Below are positions 34,938 to 46,164 of a stretch of 64,000 bases of DNA, piece after piece. Every line of letters begins with the position of its first letter. The stretch's first letter is position 1. The translations under genes were made by a program, and so were the position numbers. The DNA comes from Paramarasmius palmivorus (taxonomy: Eukaryota > Basidiomycota > Agaricomycetes > Agaricales > Marasmiaceae): assembly GCA_037176845.1 (NCBI GenBank), contig JAYKXP010000022.1:310001-374000 (forward strand), given 5' to 3'. Under the pieces are notes generated by a model. It saw only the letters and a list, made by a program, of their open reading frames with translations, had not been told where the DNA came from and searched no databases.

Positions 34938-36535
34938 GAAGAGGAATGTGTGGTGTGGGGTAATCCTGGCAGACCCTGAGGCCTGAGTCTTAAGTAGTAT
35001 CCACCGGCGGTGATGCCGTGACTGCCCTTTTACGGAGTGCCCCAGTACTTACCGTGTACGCCATGGCAATGCTGGCATTTGGGAGAGTTTTCAGAGCCCT
35101 GATGATCGACGTCAACTCAAGTGTGAAAAAGATGGAGATTGATTTGATTTGCTTGGCGGAATCCGCTTGAGCACGCTAGCACTGAAGAAGCTATGTTGTG
35201 CGAAGTAGAACGATATCACCGCAGCTTGTCAGGGCAAGTCATGACACGGAGAAGGCGGCCCTACTCGCACATAAGTGGCATTCTGGCTGCCTACCTGGAA
35301 AAAGCGCGAGGAAAGAGTTATTGAAAATCAATGCTTCAAGTAGCCAAGCATTGTGAGGCTGTGATAACGCTGATCATCGACATCGACATCTTTGGGGTCC
35401 CAGAGGAAGCTAGAGGGTGGACGATTTGATTCTGTATGTGATGAAACAGGGCAGAGCACCCTAACGTCTCAAATGCCGAAGCCGACGAGTTGCACAAAAG
35501 AACCAGGTGATATGGACGGTAAGTATTTAATGACACGGAAAGGCTAGTCTCGCTCACCGATGGCAAATTATTGCAATGGTCAGTTAAGGAACAGGGCCTT
35601 GTCGTGACTTCTCCAACGAAGTTAGATCCTATGTATACCGCCATCTCTCTCCTGTTCCTGATGAACATTCGAACCCGTTGATCATGGATCCGACGTATTG
35701 GCATTTCGGTTATTGAGCGGGAAGCAATGGCAAGGAAATAGCTATCGAATATCACCTATGATGAACATGGTGATAGATCAAGGCGAATGTGGTGCAATGG
35801 AGGAAGGTATGCAGAGGTATGCCCTCTTGTGCACAAGAATCGGAACAGCGACTCTAAACGGACTTGAGCTCCTTGTCTAGGTAGTGGCAAATAAATACGA
35901 CGTACACCCAGCGCGAGATAACCCCTCATGCACTGCTGATTCGATCAATGTCCGAGTGGAACCCAACTTTATAGTTGTGTGTTGAAGGTCGTGATGATGG
36001 TGCAAAGGAAACCGCTTACTTGCATACCGGCCGGAATTCGTCGGTTTCAGGCACGGTGTCCCGCTTATTCGCGATGACGACCAGTTGGCAGTTCTCGATG
36101 CACCGACGGACTCGTGGGTAACGTATATACACGATCCCCATAGTTGTCTTGCTTCATGGCTGGAACGTTGGTTTGCTCGAGCGCGGATGTGGGTAACTGG
36201 GATAACTTCGTAGCGGCAATCGATGTCGCACACCGACTTGCATTCGAAGGTCGAGGGTAAAACAATACACTATAGTACACTAAACTACACCTAGAATACA
36301 CTGCACTGCACCATAGATTATCGAATAATGATACAAAGCATTCGGAAAGCAAGGCGAAGGAGTGTGTTCGGGATGGAAAGGGTATTGGGGAGAGAGTGGA
36401 CAGAGTCGCATCAAGCTGGCTCGTATAGCAAGAAAGTAGGTGGAAAAAGTGAGAGTGACGCATGTTGGTAGAGGGTATAGGTATAGCCCTTGGGCTCTTC
36501 GGGAATGACTCGTATGAGTCTTTGGGTGGTCTGCA
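34938..36535. repeat. Upstream region of member 6 with a segmental-duplication copy
   Basis: 35668-36012 matches 31941-32291 in direct orientation. 36.05-36.5 kb is the pyrimidine-rich (on the minus strand) 3' region of pheromone 2 and gives a long featureless minus-strand frame. No separate gene is supported. Confidence 0.6.
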
Positions 36536-36599
36536 CTAGGGACCGTTAGTGGAAATGGCCGGGATGAGATAAAACAGAAAACTCACGCGCTCAGCGCTA

Positions 36600-36794
36600 C
36601 TATGAGATAACACAGAAGCTACCATAGTCCCCAGACGGTCTGTCCGAGTCAACTGGGAGTGAGGAAGGTAACCCTTCATCATAAGATGGTATGGATGATG
36701 TTGCGGTGCTGGTTTCTGGGATTGATATCGAGAATGTGTAGGCTTGCTTGTCCTCGACGTCGTCGAGGAATAGTAGGCTATGGAAGGAGTCCAT
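36600..36794 (-). CDS. Mating pheromone precursor 2, 64 residues, CaaX end CVIS
   Basis: Single exon from MDSFHSLLFLDDVEDKQ to the CaaX box CVIS. The presumed cleavage site is the DR pair in LPVDSDRPSG, leaving nine residues up to the cysteine (PSGDYGSFC). A longer in-frame start exists 25 codons upstream, but MDSF matches precursors 3 and 4. A 51-base intron (36586-36536, CTAAC branch) begins 13 bases after the stop. The gene is divergent from STE3 receptor 2 with 516 bases between starts. Confidence 0.9.
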   Translation of the reverse strand: MDSFHSLLFLDDVEDKQAYTFSISIPETSTATSSIPSYDEGLPSSLPVDSDRPSGDYGSFCVIS

Positions 36795-37310
36795 AGCAGG
36801 CGCGAGAGGGTCTTCAGCACTGCTGAAAATGCAAGAGGAATCGAGAACAGAACAAATTGCGCTGGTCAAGCGAGGGGTGATAGGTGTTGCGCAAATTTCG
36901 GTATACAGAAACTGTTATACGAGATTTGCGCATTGTGATTCATAAGCTGCTGTCAACCTTCAAGGTGGCATGAGGAAACAAGAAATTTAGGAATTCGAGA
37001 GAGAAAGCAAAGTGCAAACATGGTGTATAAATATCGAGTGACAAAAGAACAATGAACTCTCGGCGCCTAGATAGTGCCTTATCGGGACGTCACGTTTTGA
37101 TGGCGGTATTGCAGCGGGATTGTGACAAAACATGTCACACATGTCACACTCAAGACAATGAATCTTTCACCTCCATTGTTCCGTCATGTTTGCGCTGGCT
37201 GGATTCCCGGACAAAGAGCTTCAGAAGATGCAAAAGAAATACGCGCTTTTACATCCTTGCCTCTCGAACACCCTCTCCCACTTCCATCTCCCTCGACGAC
37301 GACGTGAAAT
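36795..37310. promoter_or_regulatory. Divergent promoter of pheromone 2 and STE3 receptor 2
   Basis: Two copies of the shared element are present: GAACAATGAA at 37047-37056 (coding orientation for the receptor) and TCCATTGTTC at 37172-37181 (coding orientation for the pheromone). A partial copy, GACAATGAA, lies at 37154. One identical 10-mer recurs upstream of pheromones 3 and 4. Confidence 0.55.
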
Positions 37311-39102
37311 ATGACTCGTTCCAATGACCCGACTTACCCACTTTTCCCTGTCCTCTCCTTCTTTGGCTTTGTCTTAGCGCTAATTCCCTTGCCATGGCAT
37401 ATTCAAGCATGGAATTCCGGGACGTGTGCCTTTATGCTGTGGACTGCAATTGCCTGTCTTGTCAGATTTATTGACTCGGTCATCTGGGCTGGCAATGTAA
37501 ACAACATCGCTCCCATTTGGTGCGACATTTGTGCGTGCTTCCCCGTGTCGCCCCCGTTCATTTATGCTAATATTACTACGCAGCTTCGCAAATTAGCCTT
37601 GGTGCTACGATTGGTATTCCCGCATCCACTTTGTGCATCAGCCGACGCCTCTATAAGATAGCGGCCATTCGTAACGTTTCTATTACCCGGGAAGATGTAA
37701 GTTCGCTTTATTCGAGTGCTCTTCTGTTTACCTGACTGTTCCACAATCCAGAAACGAAGAGCGGTATATCAAGATGCTGCCATAGCTCTCGGAATTCCCA
37801 TACTGGTTTTAATAATGCGTGAGTGTTACCATGATATGATATTTCCTCGACTGAGCCCTAGGCAGATATCGCTGTCCACCCTCATCGATTTGATATATAT
37901 GAAGACATTGGCTGCACTCCTGTGACCTACAACACACTTCCAGCATATTTTCTATTCTTCATGTGGCCTGTCGTCATCGGCACCATCTCCTTTGTTTATT
38001 CCGGTAAGAAGAGTTTTCTCTGAGAAGTATACTGCGTATCTGACCCCGGACTTGAAGCTCTCAATTTGCGATCCTTTTACATCCGTCGTGCGCAGTTCAG
38101 CACTTTGGTCGCTTCATCCGCAATGAATACTAGCCGTTACCTACGGCTCATGATCCTGGCATTTGTCGATATCATGTTCACGATTCCCCTTGGAGTCTAC
38201 GTGATTTACATTGGCACCCACGGTGTTCCTCTGCAACCCTGGATATCTTGGGAGGAGACACATTTCGAGTTCTGGCGGGTGCGACTCATCCCGGCCTTGT
38301 TTTGGCGGAGCAACCCAACTCTTCAAACGAGTGTGGAGCTTAATAGATGGTTATGTGTCCTTTGCGCGTTCCTCTTCTTCGCTCTCTTTGGCTTTGCTAG
38401 CGAAGCGAAGAAAAACTATAACTTAGCTTTCTGGTGGGTCGCTGGGAAGTTTGGCTTCCAGCCTCGCACCAACAGCCCCCCTGCAAAAACCCCTCGCTTT
38501 TCCTTGCCCAAGTAAGTGGCTCGTCTTGATTGCTGACTCTATGATTGACCATTTGCCACAGATTCAAACTTTCTCTAAAGTCGTCGGTTGACTCCAACGA
38601 CGCACTTCCCGTGCATGCTACACCAAATGATCGACCTCCAAAGGTCAAAGGCATTGTCTCGGGGTTCTCGAGCTTTGATATCGATCTCGACTCTTTCACG
38701 GACAAGGCGACAGGTCCCGCCTCTCCTTCCACTCCTTCTACGTCCTCTGCGCCTCCTCCCTATACCCAAAGCCGCCATTTCTCTACACGTTCTTTTGTCA
38801 GTTTACCGGATACCGACGTTTCGCACACATTAGACCACCGTGTCTCCACGACGTCCATTTACTACACATCATATGCCGCATCCATATCAACTATCCATTG
38901 CGATACCCCAACACAGCCAAACTCGCCTGACGCGTGCGGTACAGAATCATCGTCTTTAGCGTCACCTCCACTATCCGCACCCATCCCTGCGTATCATCGC
39001 CCATTCTCACCACCAAATACCTATCCTATTACTCAACCTCATGGGGGTGCAGTGAAAAACTCCATCGAACCTTCCTCTACAAACCCTTTTGAGGCCCTGT
39101 AA
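37311..39102 (+). CDS. STE3: STE3-type mating pheromone receptor 2, 510 residues
   Basis: Six exons (37311-37530, 37584-37696, 37752-37818, 37866-38003, 38058-38511, 38562-39102) give 510 residues in frame. Landmarks are PTYPLFPVLSFFGFVLALIP at the N-terminus, APIWCDI closing exon 1, GIPASTLCISRRLYKIAAI, HPHRFDIYEDIGCTPVTYN, RRAQFSTLVASSAMNTSRYL, and LFFALFGFASEAKKNYNLAF at TM7. A long Ser/Pro-rich tail follows, with PPPYTQS and RSFVSLPDTD. It is a plasma-membrane pheromone receptor of the B mating system. Pheromone 2 is divergent upstream and pheromone 3 lies 1.1 kb downstream in convergent orientation, so this sub-locus has one receptor and two pheromones. No lesion seen. Confidence 0.94.
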
Positions 39103-40109
39103 TTCATTCGCTCTTCATAGTCATTTGTTACGCCGTATCGTTTGTATTATACCTGTAATCAAGCTGGTTCTTTAGTGATTCGTAACTCAGTAATGAAATG
39201 TTTTTCTTGAATTCATTGCAATTGGCACACGCCTAGCGCCGCGACTCACTGGCGCCAAGGACCTAGTAGATGGAGAATGTAATTTGTGTTAATTCAAAGC
39301 GTAACGTCTGCGATACCCAAGTTTTTATCATTTGTGAAAGAGGCAGCGATGTGAACTATAGATATTATGTAGCCATTGTAAGCTAACATTAGTCTTGAAA
39401 CAATCCTTCGTAACGAGACGCTCCAGCTGCAGGTATTAGCCAACATGGCCCGGTGAGAAAACTGCATGACATGAATAGCTATCTTATGGAAGTGTTCGAC
39501 CATTGAGTGAGATTGAGATGCTAAGTTAAAGTATCATGGGGGAGTTTGACCGACCCCGATTCTGGCCCAACATATGGTCTGAGGTATATTGGATTGGTTA
39601 CGCGCCCAAGAACGGTGAAAATGGGACTGCCGCACGGCGGAGTTTTCAAAAATAATAATTTTGCTTGGATTCTGCTACGAGCTGGAGACATGGTGATACA
39701 CAATAATACACGGTGGTAATATATAGATGTACACTTCAGAAGTCTGCCTGGACTGTTCACAGGTATCAATAGGGTGGGACTAGTAAAACAACAGGTAAAC
39801 TCGAGGACAGGGCAATAGAAAGTCGAAGGGGCTCCCGTTCGAGGTCGAGTATGGGTATCATGGTCCCTAACGGACAGCCTGGTACTCGGGAAGGAGAGTG
39901 AGAGAGCGGGAAGAGGGAGAGACAAGATGGGATCGCTGAGAGAAGGTATAGGTGACTCGGTAGAGGGCTTCAAGCCTTCTGTTAAATAGTCTCTGAAGAA
40001 AATAATTAGGCAACATCATACGAGCAGTGTTAAGAGACATACGTTGCCAGCAACTCCCTACCAGAGAGGATACCTGTATCCCAGACATGATACCGGCATG
40101 CGGGATGTT
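39103..40109. other. Convergent 3' regions of receptor 2 and pheromone 3
   Basis: The part nearer pheromone 3 is pyrimidine-rich on the minus strand and produces a 150-codon frame without motifs (39521-39973), read as 3' untranslated sequence. No further gene. Confidence 0.4.
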
Positions 40110-40170
40110 CTGTTCAATAGAAAGGTCAACGACGAGCAAAAAAAAAGTAGGCAGTTGCTCACCTGAGGTG

Positions 40171-40350
40171 TCACGATATGACACAATATGTGTAGGTTAT
40201 CCCAGCGCCAGGACGCTCGTACGACACAGGTATGTCGGAGCCTTCCTCACTAGGTGAATTGGAATAATAGGTTTCCATTGAGAGAATCTCATCCGTAGAG
40301 TTCAACTCCAGGGGATCGAGATCGAAGATTGCGGTATCGAATGAATCCAT
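40171..40350 (-). CDS. Mating pheromone precursor 3, 59 residues, CaaX end CVIS
   Basis: A frame of 60 codons including the stop, easily missed by a length cut-off. It starts MDSFDTAIFDLDPLELN, continues to VSYERPGAGITYTYCVIS and stops. CVIS is a CaaX box. The ER pair gives a ten-residue stretch to the cysteine (PGAGITYTYC), a typical mature size. A 53-base intron (40162-40110) starts eight bases after the stop, the same arrangement as in precursors 1, 2 and 4. TCCATTGTTC stands 273 bases upstream of the ATG. Its start resembles precursors 2 and 4 (MDSF then three residues then F). Confidence 0.9.
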   Translation of the reverse strand: MDSFDTAIFDLDPLELNSTDEILSMETYYSNSPSEEGSDIPVSYERPGAGITYTYCVIS

Positions 40351-41092
40351 TGGAGGGATAATGCAAGTGGCCGAGTGGTACTAGACGAGCTAGCTATCGC
40401 AACGAGTGCGGGATGGAAAGGATAGGGCGGTTCGCTCTAGGTAGATTTTTTGATGCACATAGGGAAATTTAGACAAGTTATAAATCATCGCGACAATAAA
40501 TTCCAGTGGCATTGTAACGGGAAAAGTTGACAGATGCTTGACAGGTATCATTTTGTTTGTCCGTATTGTGGCATGTGGACGTCTACTTGCACACGCCACT
40601 CGATGACGGCACGTGATGTATGTCCATTGTTCCCTCGAAGGAGTTACCTTGTTTTTTCTCTCTGAAGGTTCCATTTTAGCTTATCGTCCACTGAAAATGC
40701 CCAGAAACGCGTGTGAGACTGCGCCCAGTGTGTCAGGAAGTAAGACATGCAGTTTTTATTTAACCAATTGGGATTAGGTACCTTTTGAATGCCGCAGTTC
40801 GCACCTCATTTTCCTCAGTGTAGCTTCTAGAACATCTGCGGCATGAATACTGAATCAGAACACGACTCTGGTCGAGCAAGATGACTATGAGAAGGCTCAC
40901 ACCCTAACGTCACGATACTCGTCTCAACAGTGCGAGTTAGTAGGCTGTTCCCAAATGCACGGAATTTTTGTTGCTTTCTTAACGACAATACTACTATTTT
41001 TACATTCCATAGATAGTTCGACCAAAGCACATCACGTCTACCAGTACAATCACGATATCGAATCAATTACACGAATACATAACAGACTCGTC
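40351..41092. promoter_or_regulatory. Promoter region of pheromone 3
   Basis: TCCATTGTTC at 40623-40632 matches the element before pheromones 2 and 4, in coding orientation. The rest is the 3' flank of 7-TM member 7 and has no supported gene. Confidence 0.45.
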
Positions 41093-42630
41093 TCAAAGTC
41101 TCTCTCGTTTTAACGCATTCATCTCAACGTCTACATCCGAACCAACCCGCGCCCTCGATATATTAAGCACCGTCTGGCGCGACACGGTAGGATCCCCGGA
41201 CACACTCGTTGTCCCCATCACGAACGACGTAGATGCCTGGGTTCTAGTATTTTCAATCGAAATTCCCAGTCCAGCACGGACTGTTATTATCAGCGGCGCC
41301 ATTGCCTAGTACGATGAGTAGACGTTCACCTCCAAACAGCTGAAGCGACTTACCAAAACCTGCGGTGCCAGGGTAGACACCAAAACGTTCCACCGGCTGG
41401 TAGCTCCGATACTATATACAGCGAGTACGATTAGGTATGCCGGTGCGATGAGACCTGACTCTAGCCTGCAAAAGATACATGAGGAAGGGGCCTATAGGTA
41501 AAGGGAGCGAATGAACTCACGTAGTAGCAATGACTTGATCATACTTGCGCAAGCTAGCTCTCTGATCACGCTTGATAAAATTCGCAATCTTATTTCGCGA
41601 CCACCATATCTTGCCCGCTAGACCCTCATTAGCCTCGATAAAACCATAGCAAGTGTAGGTGAAACTCACCAATCAAAAGAGTCAGTGTACCATTCGCCAC
41701 AATATTCAAAACATGCACAGTCGTTGTGAACGCCTTGACTTTTCGAAGGGTTTCTTCGTTGACTTGGACATTGACACCTCCACCGAATGGCGTGTCAAGA
41801 AGGATAGGGACTTCGATGTAGTATAATACTAGTTCGCTCGAGTTAGGTTTCATCGATGCTCCATGGGGTGCCGAGCACTCACTTGTCTCAGCCAAAATCA
41901 TAATTGAGGGTACGACTATAGGTCTCCAGTCGTGGTTCCAGATGTTGTAACATCTGTACGCCTGGAAGAAAGGTCCGGTTAGCTATGTCCATTCTCAGAA
42001 GCTGAGACGGCTTACCAAAATGACGAACGTAGTGAGACTAAAGAACAGTGGAGGTAAGCTTAGCTAGTCGCAGTGAGAACACACAGACTCACTCCACAAG
42101 CTGAAGGCTGACATATATCATTATCCTATACCCAAAACCCCGCATCAGCACCTCCTTCATCAACTCAAGTTAGAACCCAGAACGTACGTGCAATCCCTCA
42201 AATCAATCCCACCCGTCCCTTCCGTATCCTGCATCAACACCGAACTCAACTCCCGGATTTCTCCCAGCAGTAACACGGTAGTAGTCATAGCCGATATAGT
42301 TGCGAACGCAAACAAAAGGATCGTGGAAACTAGAAGGAAAACGAAGCCGGTACCATGCATGCTTTTACGATGTTGTAGCAAAACCATGGACACGCCGAAA
42401 AGTACCGCATTGAAGCCTGGGAGTGAAAAGTGAACAGGGGAGAGTCAGCGATGGGCCCGGGGGTTAGTAGGGATGAGGTGGTGAAGGCAAGGCTCACCGT
42501 AGAGCATTATCTGGGACTGAACGGGTGAAGGTGATTAGTCGTTGCCAGGGCAAAAGAGGTTGCACGAAACACGCACCCATCCTGTGAAGAAGAGTAAAGT
42601 GAGTGTAGAGGATAGCTCAGATTCGGCCAT
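41093..42630 (-). CDS. 7-TM protein of the local Agaricomycete family (member 7)
   Basis: Starts MAESELSSTLTLLFFTGW, microexon SQIMLYG, then FNAVLFGVSMVLLQHRKS. TM2 is STILLFAFATISAMTTTVLL. TM3 ends AYRCYNIWNHDWRPIVVP. An extracellular loop carries YIEVPILLDTPFGGGVNVQ. TM5 ends GKIWWSRNKIANFIKRDQR, TM6 has LESGLIAPAYLI, and the final exon is AMAPLIITVRAGLGISIE, with a tail ending MNALKRERL. Splices are in phase. It pairs with member 8 (similar loop with FGG and a similar start), downstream of the receptor 2 sub-locus. Confidence 0.83.
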
Positions 42631-44447
42631 TTGGGGGGTGGGGGGTGTCGCTCAACGACGTGGATGGTGATAAGTTATAACAGCCTGAGTAGGTCCCCCA
42701 TATCTCCCCATCCCGTCCCGTCTTTATATCCGTTCCTGGTGACCATCATATCGGTGCGCGCGAGGTACAAGGAGTATTGATCTGTAAAGGCTTCAGATTC
42801 CCAAAAACTAAATATACCATCCCTAGTTGCTACCGCACCTGATCGAAACAATGACCACTGATTGGTGTTGTGTGAAGATGGGAATCAGGATAGGAAAGCA
42901 GTGCCAATTGCAGTAAGAGACCTAGGGAAGCTGCGGCCGCGGCTTCTCGCAGGTAGCCGTAGGCTCAGATCCAGAATTGACCAGCAACTTAGTTCCCTAG
43001 GGATACCGTGTAGCTGGTAATGAGAGCTCGGGAGCGTAGTCATTCGAACTTGGTAGACCATGGTAGTCCGGAATCACTAGATCAAACTCGTCAGTGGGTG
43101 CTAGACCATTTTGATTGATGATGAATGACGCACCGGCGCACTCGAGATCTAGGCACTTACAGCTGAAAACACAGGCCATCGTTGCACGTTGTGATGATCA
43201 ATACGCTGGGAGAACTGGAGGTTTCAAGTATTTCCCTTGCTTTTCCTTCTTCTTGTTCTTCTCGTCTCTACACTCTGCACTTCCTTCCTCGAACGAACAT
43301 CTCTCGTCGGGCTCAACGTGTGGTCAAAATGAATGAACAAATTGCTTGAAATCACGGAAGGTGCTATCACTATCAGAATCGATCTGTTTTTCTATCATGA
43401 GCCCACGCGGCGAGGTAGATTAAATAAAAAAGGAGACACATACATTCGTGATTCAAAGTTGATTTAGCATGGCCCGTCAACATAAAACGTCGCGTGTTGT
43501 GGCTTGATCGAAACAAATGTTAATGATGCGCAAGCCAAGGTACCAGGATTTAGCCTCAGCTTGCTGTATCGGGCATAAGGGTCGTACGTACAACGAAAAG
43601 TAGAATTAAACACACCCATACCCCTCAGCGCTCAACAGCCAGGTGAACCGCGCCATTGATCGGGTTAAGACCACCGCTGAGGATGGCATATTTTGATGAT
43701 AACCGGTAGTAGCATTCTTTCGATGAAACAGAAGCTCGAGGAATTCTGGAATCACTCTGAGTGAGTTGGCTGGACCACTTTCATCGATGGTCAAAATAAC
43801 GCACTGATGATCAGAAGAGCTGGACGTTTCTGGTTTCTGGTGGTTTCATATATTTTTCAAATGTTGGTGGGTACGATTTAGATGTGCTGTAAGAAAATAT
43901 CGGGATTCGACATCGTGAGGATGGAGACGTAAAAGTTCGGGAAGGACACGTACATCTCCAGCTCCACCTGCCCGTTAACGCAAAACGGCCGTGACTTGAT
44001 TGATGATGTCGCCGGGGGTTTCCCTTCAGCGTGAAGTTGACCCCCTTTGAATCGGAACGGAGGACGTGTTGCGCGCGTGCTTAGCTTGCTGTCCCGGGAA
44101 TTTTACTGTAAGAGCTTAGAGACGTACGCAAAAGGAAAAAATCAAGATTTAACACACCCGTCCAGCATCCCTTTGTGCCCGACTACCAGCCAAGAACGTC
44201 TTGTTGATGTTTTGACTCTTCTTCATTGTGACCAGGAGGGTTTTCGTGGAGGGAAGGTTCGTTGGTGTTTGCTAGAGCTCTCAAGAACTTGAAGGAAACT
44301 CAACCGCCTGGAGCGAAGATGGAAGTAAAGGAAAAGCCTTGGGCTCGGTATCTATCTATCTATCCGGACGACTGTGCCATTCGCAGTCCAGACCGCGAAG
44401 AAAAAGTAAAACTACACAACTAATTGAACAAATAAAGTACATATATA
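42631..44447. other. Intergenic stretch, no supported gene
   Basis: Short minus-strand frames at 42.99-43.18 kb (cysteine-containing start) and at 43.61-43.79 kb (PANSLRVIPEFLELLFHRK) look mildly coding but cannot be extended. Possibly lone exons or relics. Confidence 0.3.
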
Positions 44448-46000
44448 TCATGAGTACGACGGGTACACTGTCCCCGGCTTTTTATGACTTGGCCTCATCT
44501 CAATATCATCCGCCTCTTCCCCGCTTTCAGGTTCTGGCCGAGGGATGGTCATTGTCAGTATACGTGACGCCCTATGTTCTCCAGATGGGGCGAATTGTGT
44601 TTGCGTGTGTACGGTAGAGAGGTACTCTGAATCCATAGATAGCCCGAGACCGGCACGTACGACTATCAGGAGGGGTGCTATTGCCTGTTTTGGGGGTACG
44701 TGGGTGTTAGTGGGTGTGTTGGGGTGTAGGGTGTAGGGGGTATGTTGGGGTGTATGTAGGGTGTGGGGGTAAGGGAAGGAAGGAAGAAGGAGGAAGAAGG
44801 GGGTGACGTACAATAACCTGCGCAAACATCGACGAAAGCATTTGTACGACTTGGACGTTGCCTCTTATACTAAAAAGGCCGAAGAAGATGAGGTAGATGG
44901 GTATAATCATTCCGGATTCCAACCTACGACAGATGCCTGTGAGTTGGGTAAAAGGGAATGGAGGAAGGGGCGTACGCACGTGATAGCGACAATATGGGTA
45001 TACCTCGATGTCCGTTTCGCACCTCGAGAACCGAGGGATTCTCGGATTTGTTTGGTGTGCCACCATATTCTACCAGCTGTCCTCAGTAATCATTAGCCTC
45101 CATCCATCCACCTAAAAGGGGAACATACCGATTAATCCGGTCAATATCCCATTCGCGAGTAGGTTCAACACGAACACGGTTATAGTGATCGGGATAGAGT
45201 TTTGGAGGATTTCGGCGTTTTTTTCAATGTCGCTGCTTCCGCCGAAGGGGATTGAGAGGTTTGAGCGGATTTCGGCGTAGTAGAGACCTATTAATATAGG
45301 GGAGAAGCGAATAAGTGGATAGTGCGGATGAGGAAGGGTGCGCAAGCTTGCCTGTATCAGTGAGGATGAGTAGGACAGGGAATGCGAGGATCTTCCAACG
45401 GCCGTGCCAGATGTTGTATGCTCGATGGACCTGGATACAGTGTAAGTCGGAGTTGAGTGAATCGAAGGGAGTGATTTACCAGGATAGCTAACGCGGTCAA
45501 ACTGGCGACGATGGGAATTCAGTGACAGTGAAGCCTCAGGATGCGGTACTTACTCTATAAGCTGGAGATTGACGAATATGATAACACTGTACAAGAGGGA
45601 TCAGTGTTACAATGTCCATCTTGCATGAAAACACGCACCTGCACGCGTACACATTGACAACTGGATTCCTGCCATCACGATACATCACCTCAGCAACCAC
45701 CACCACCGTCGTAAGCACTGCAGTAACAGTCGCGAGGCCAAACAGAAGAATCGTTGATATAGTATGGAAACCGGTATTTTGTTTGCCTCTTCGTCGGGCG
45801 AGAAGGAACATGGCGATGCTGAATAGTATGACGTTGAATCCTGATAGTGATGAGTATTGTGTGGGGTGATGTTGGGATGCGGCGTACCATAAAGTAGAAT
45901 CTGGGCCTATGAGCAGAGATGGTTAGATATCTGGCGTTGAAGCAGAAGCTAAGAGAAAACGCACCCAGCCCTTGAAAAAGAGCAAAACTTGGCTGGACAT
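44448..46000 (-). CDS. 7-TM protein of the local Agaricomycete family (member 8)
   Basis: Starts MSSQVLLFFKGW; microexon AQILLYG; then FNVILFSIAMFLLARRRGKQ. TM3 ends VHRAYNIWHGRWKILAFP, so the usual RCY is RAY here. The extracellular loop is GLYYAEIRSNLSIPFGGSSD. TM5 ends GRIWWHTKQIRESLGSRG, TM6 has LESGMIIPIYLIFFGLF, the last exon is AIAPLLIVVRAGLGLSMD, and the tail ends PSHKKPGTVYPSYS. The intron after LILTDT has a GC donor. The last intron is enlarged by a G-rich satellite. Splices in phase; apparently intact. Confidence 0.82.
44695..44800 (+). repeat. G-rich GGGTGT-type simple repeat inside the last intron of member 8
   Basis: Irregular GGGTGT/GGGGTGTA units, followed by GGAAGGAAGGAAGAAGGAGG, expand the intron to about twice the usual size. 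Confidence 0.8.
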
Positions 46001-46164
46001 CTCCAGGCGTGCCTTCCCCTGGCACTAATCAGATCCGAGGTATTGGGGAGAGAAAGACCATCAACGACAACGACTCGTGGTAAAACTTTGAGGTTTTTCC
46101 CTTGCAAATGTGACCTCGCATTTCTTATATACAGACAACCCTTGAACGTTGCGGATCAATTCCA

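Noticed and set aside
42997..43179. Small cysteine-containing frame considered as a fifth pheromone or secreted peptide
   Set aside because: No C-terminal CaaX box, no signal peptide, and a splice donor lies within its first codons.
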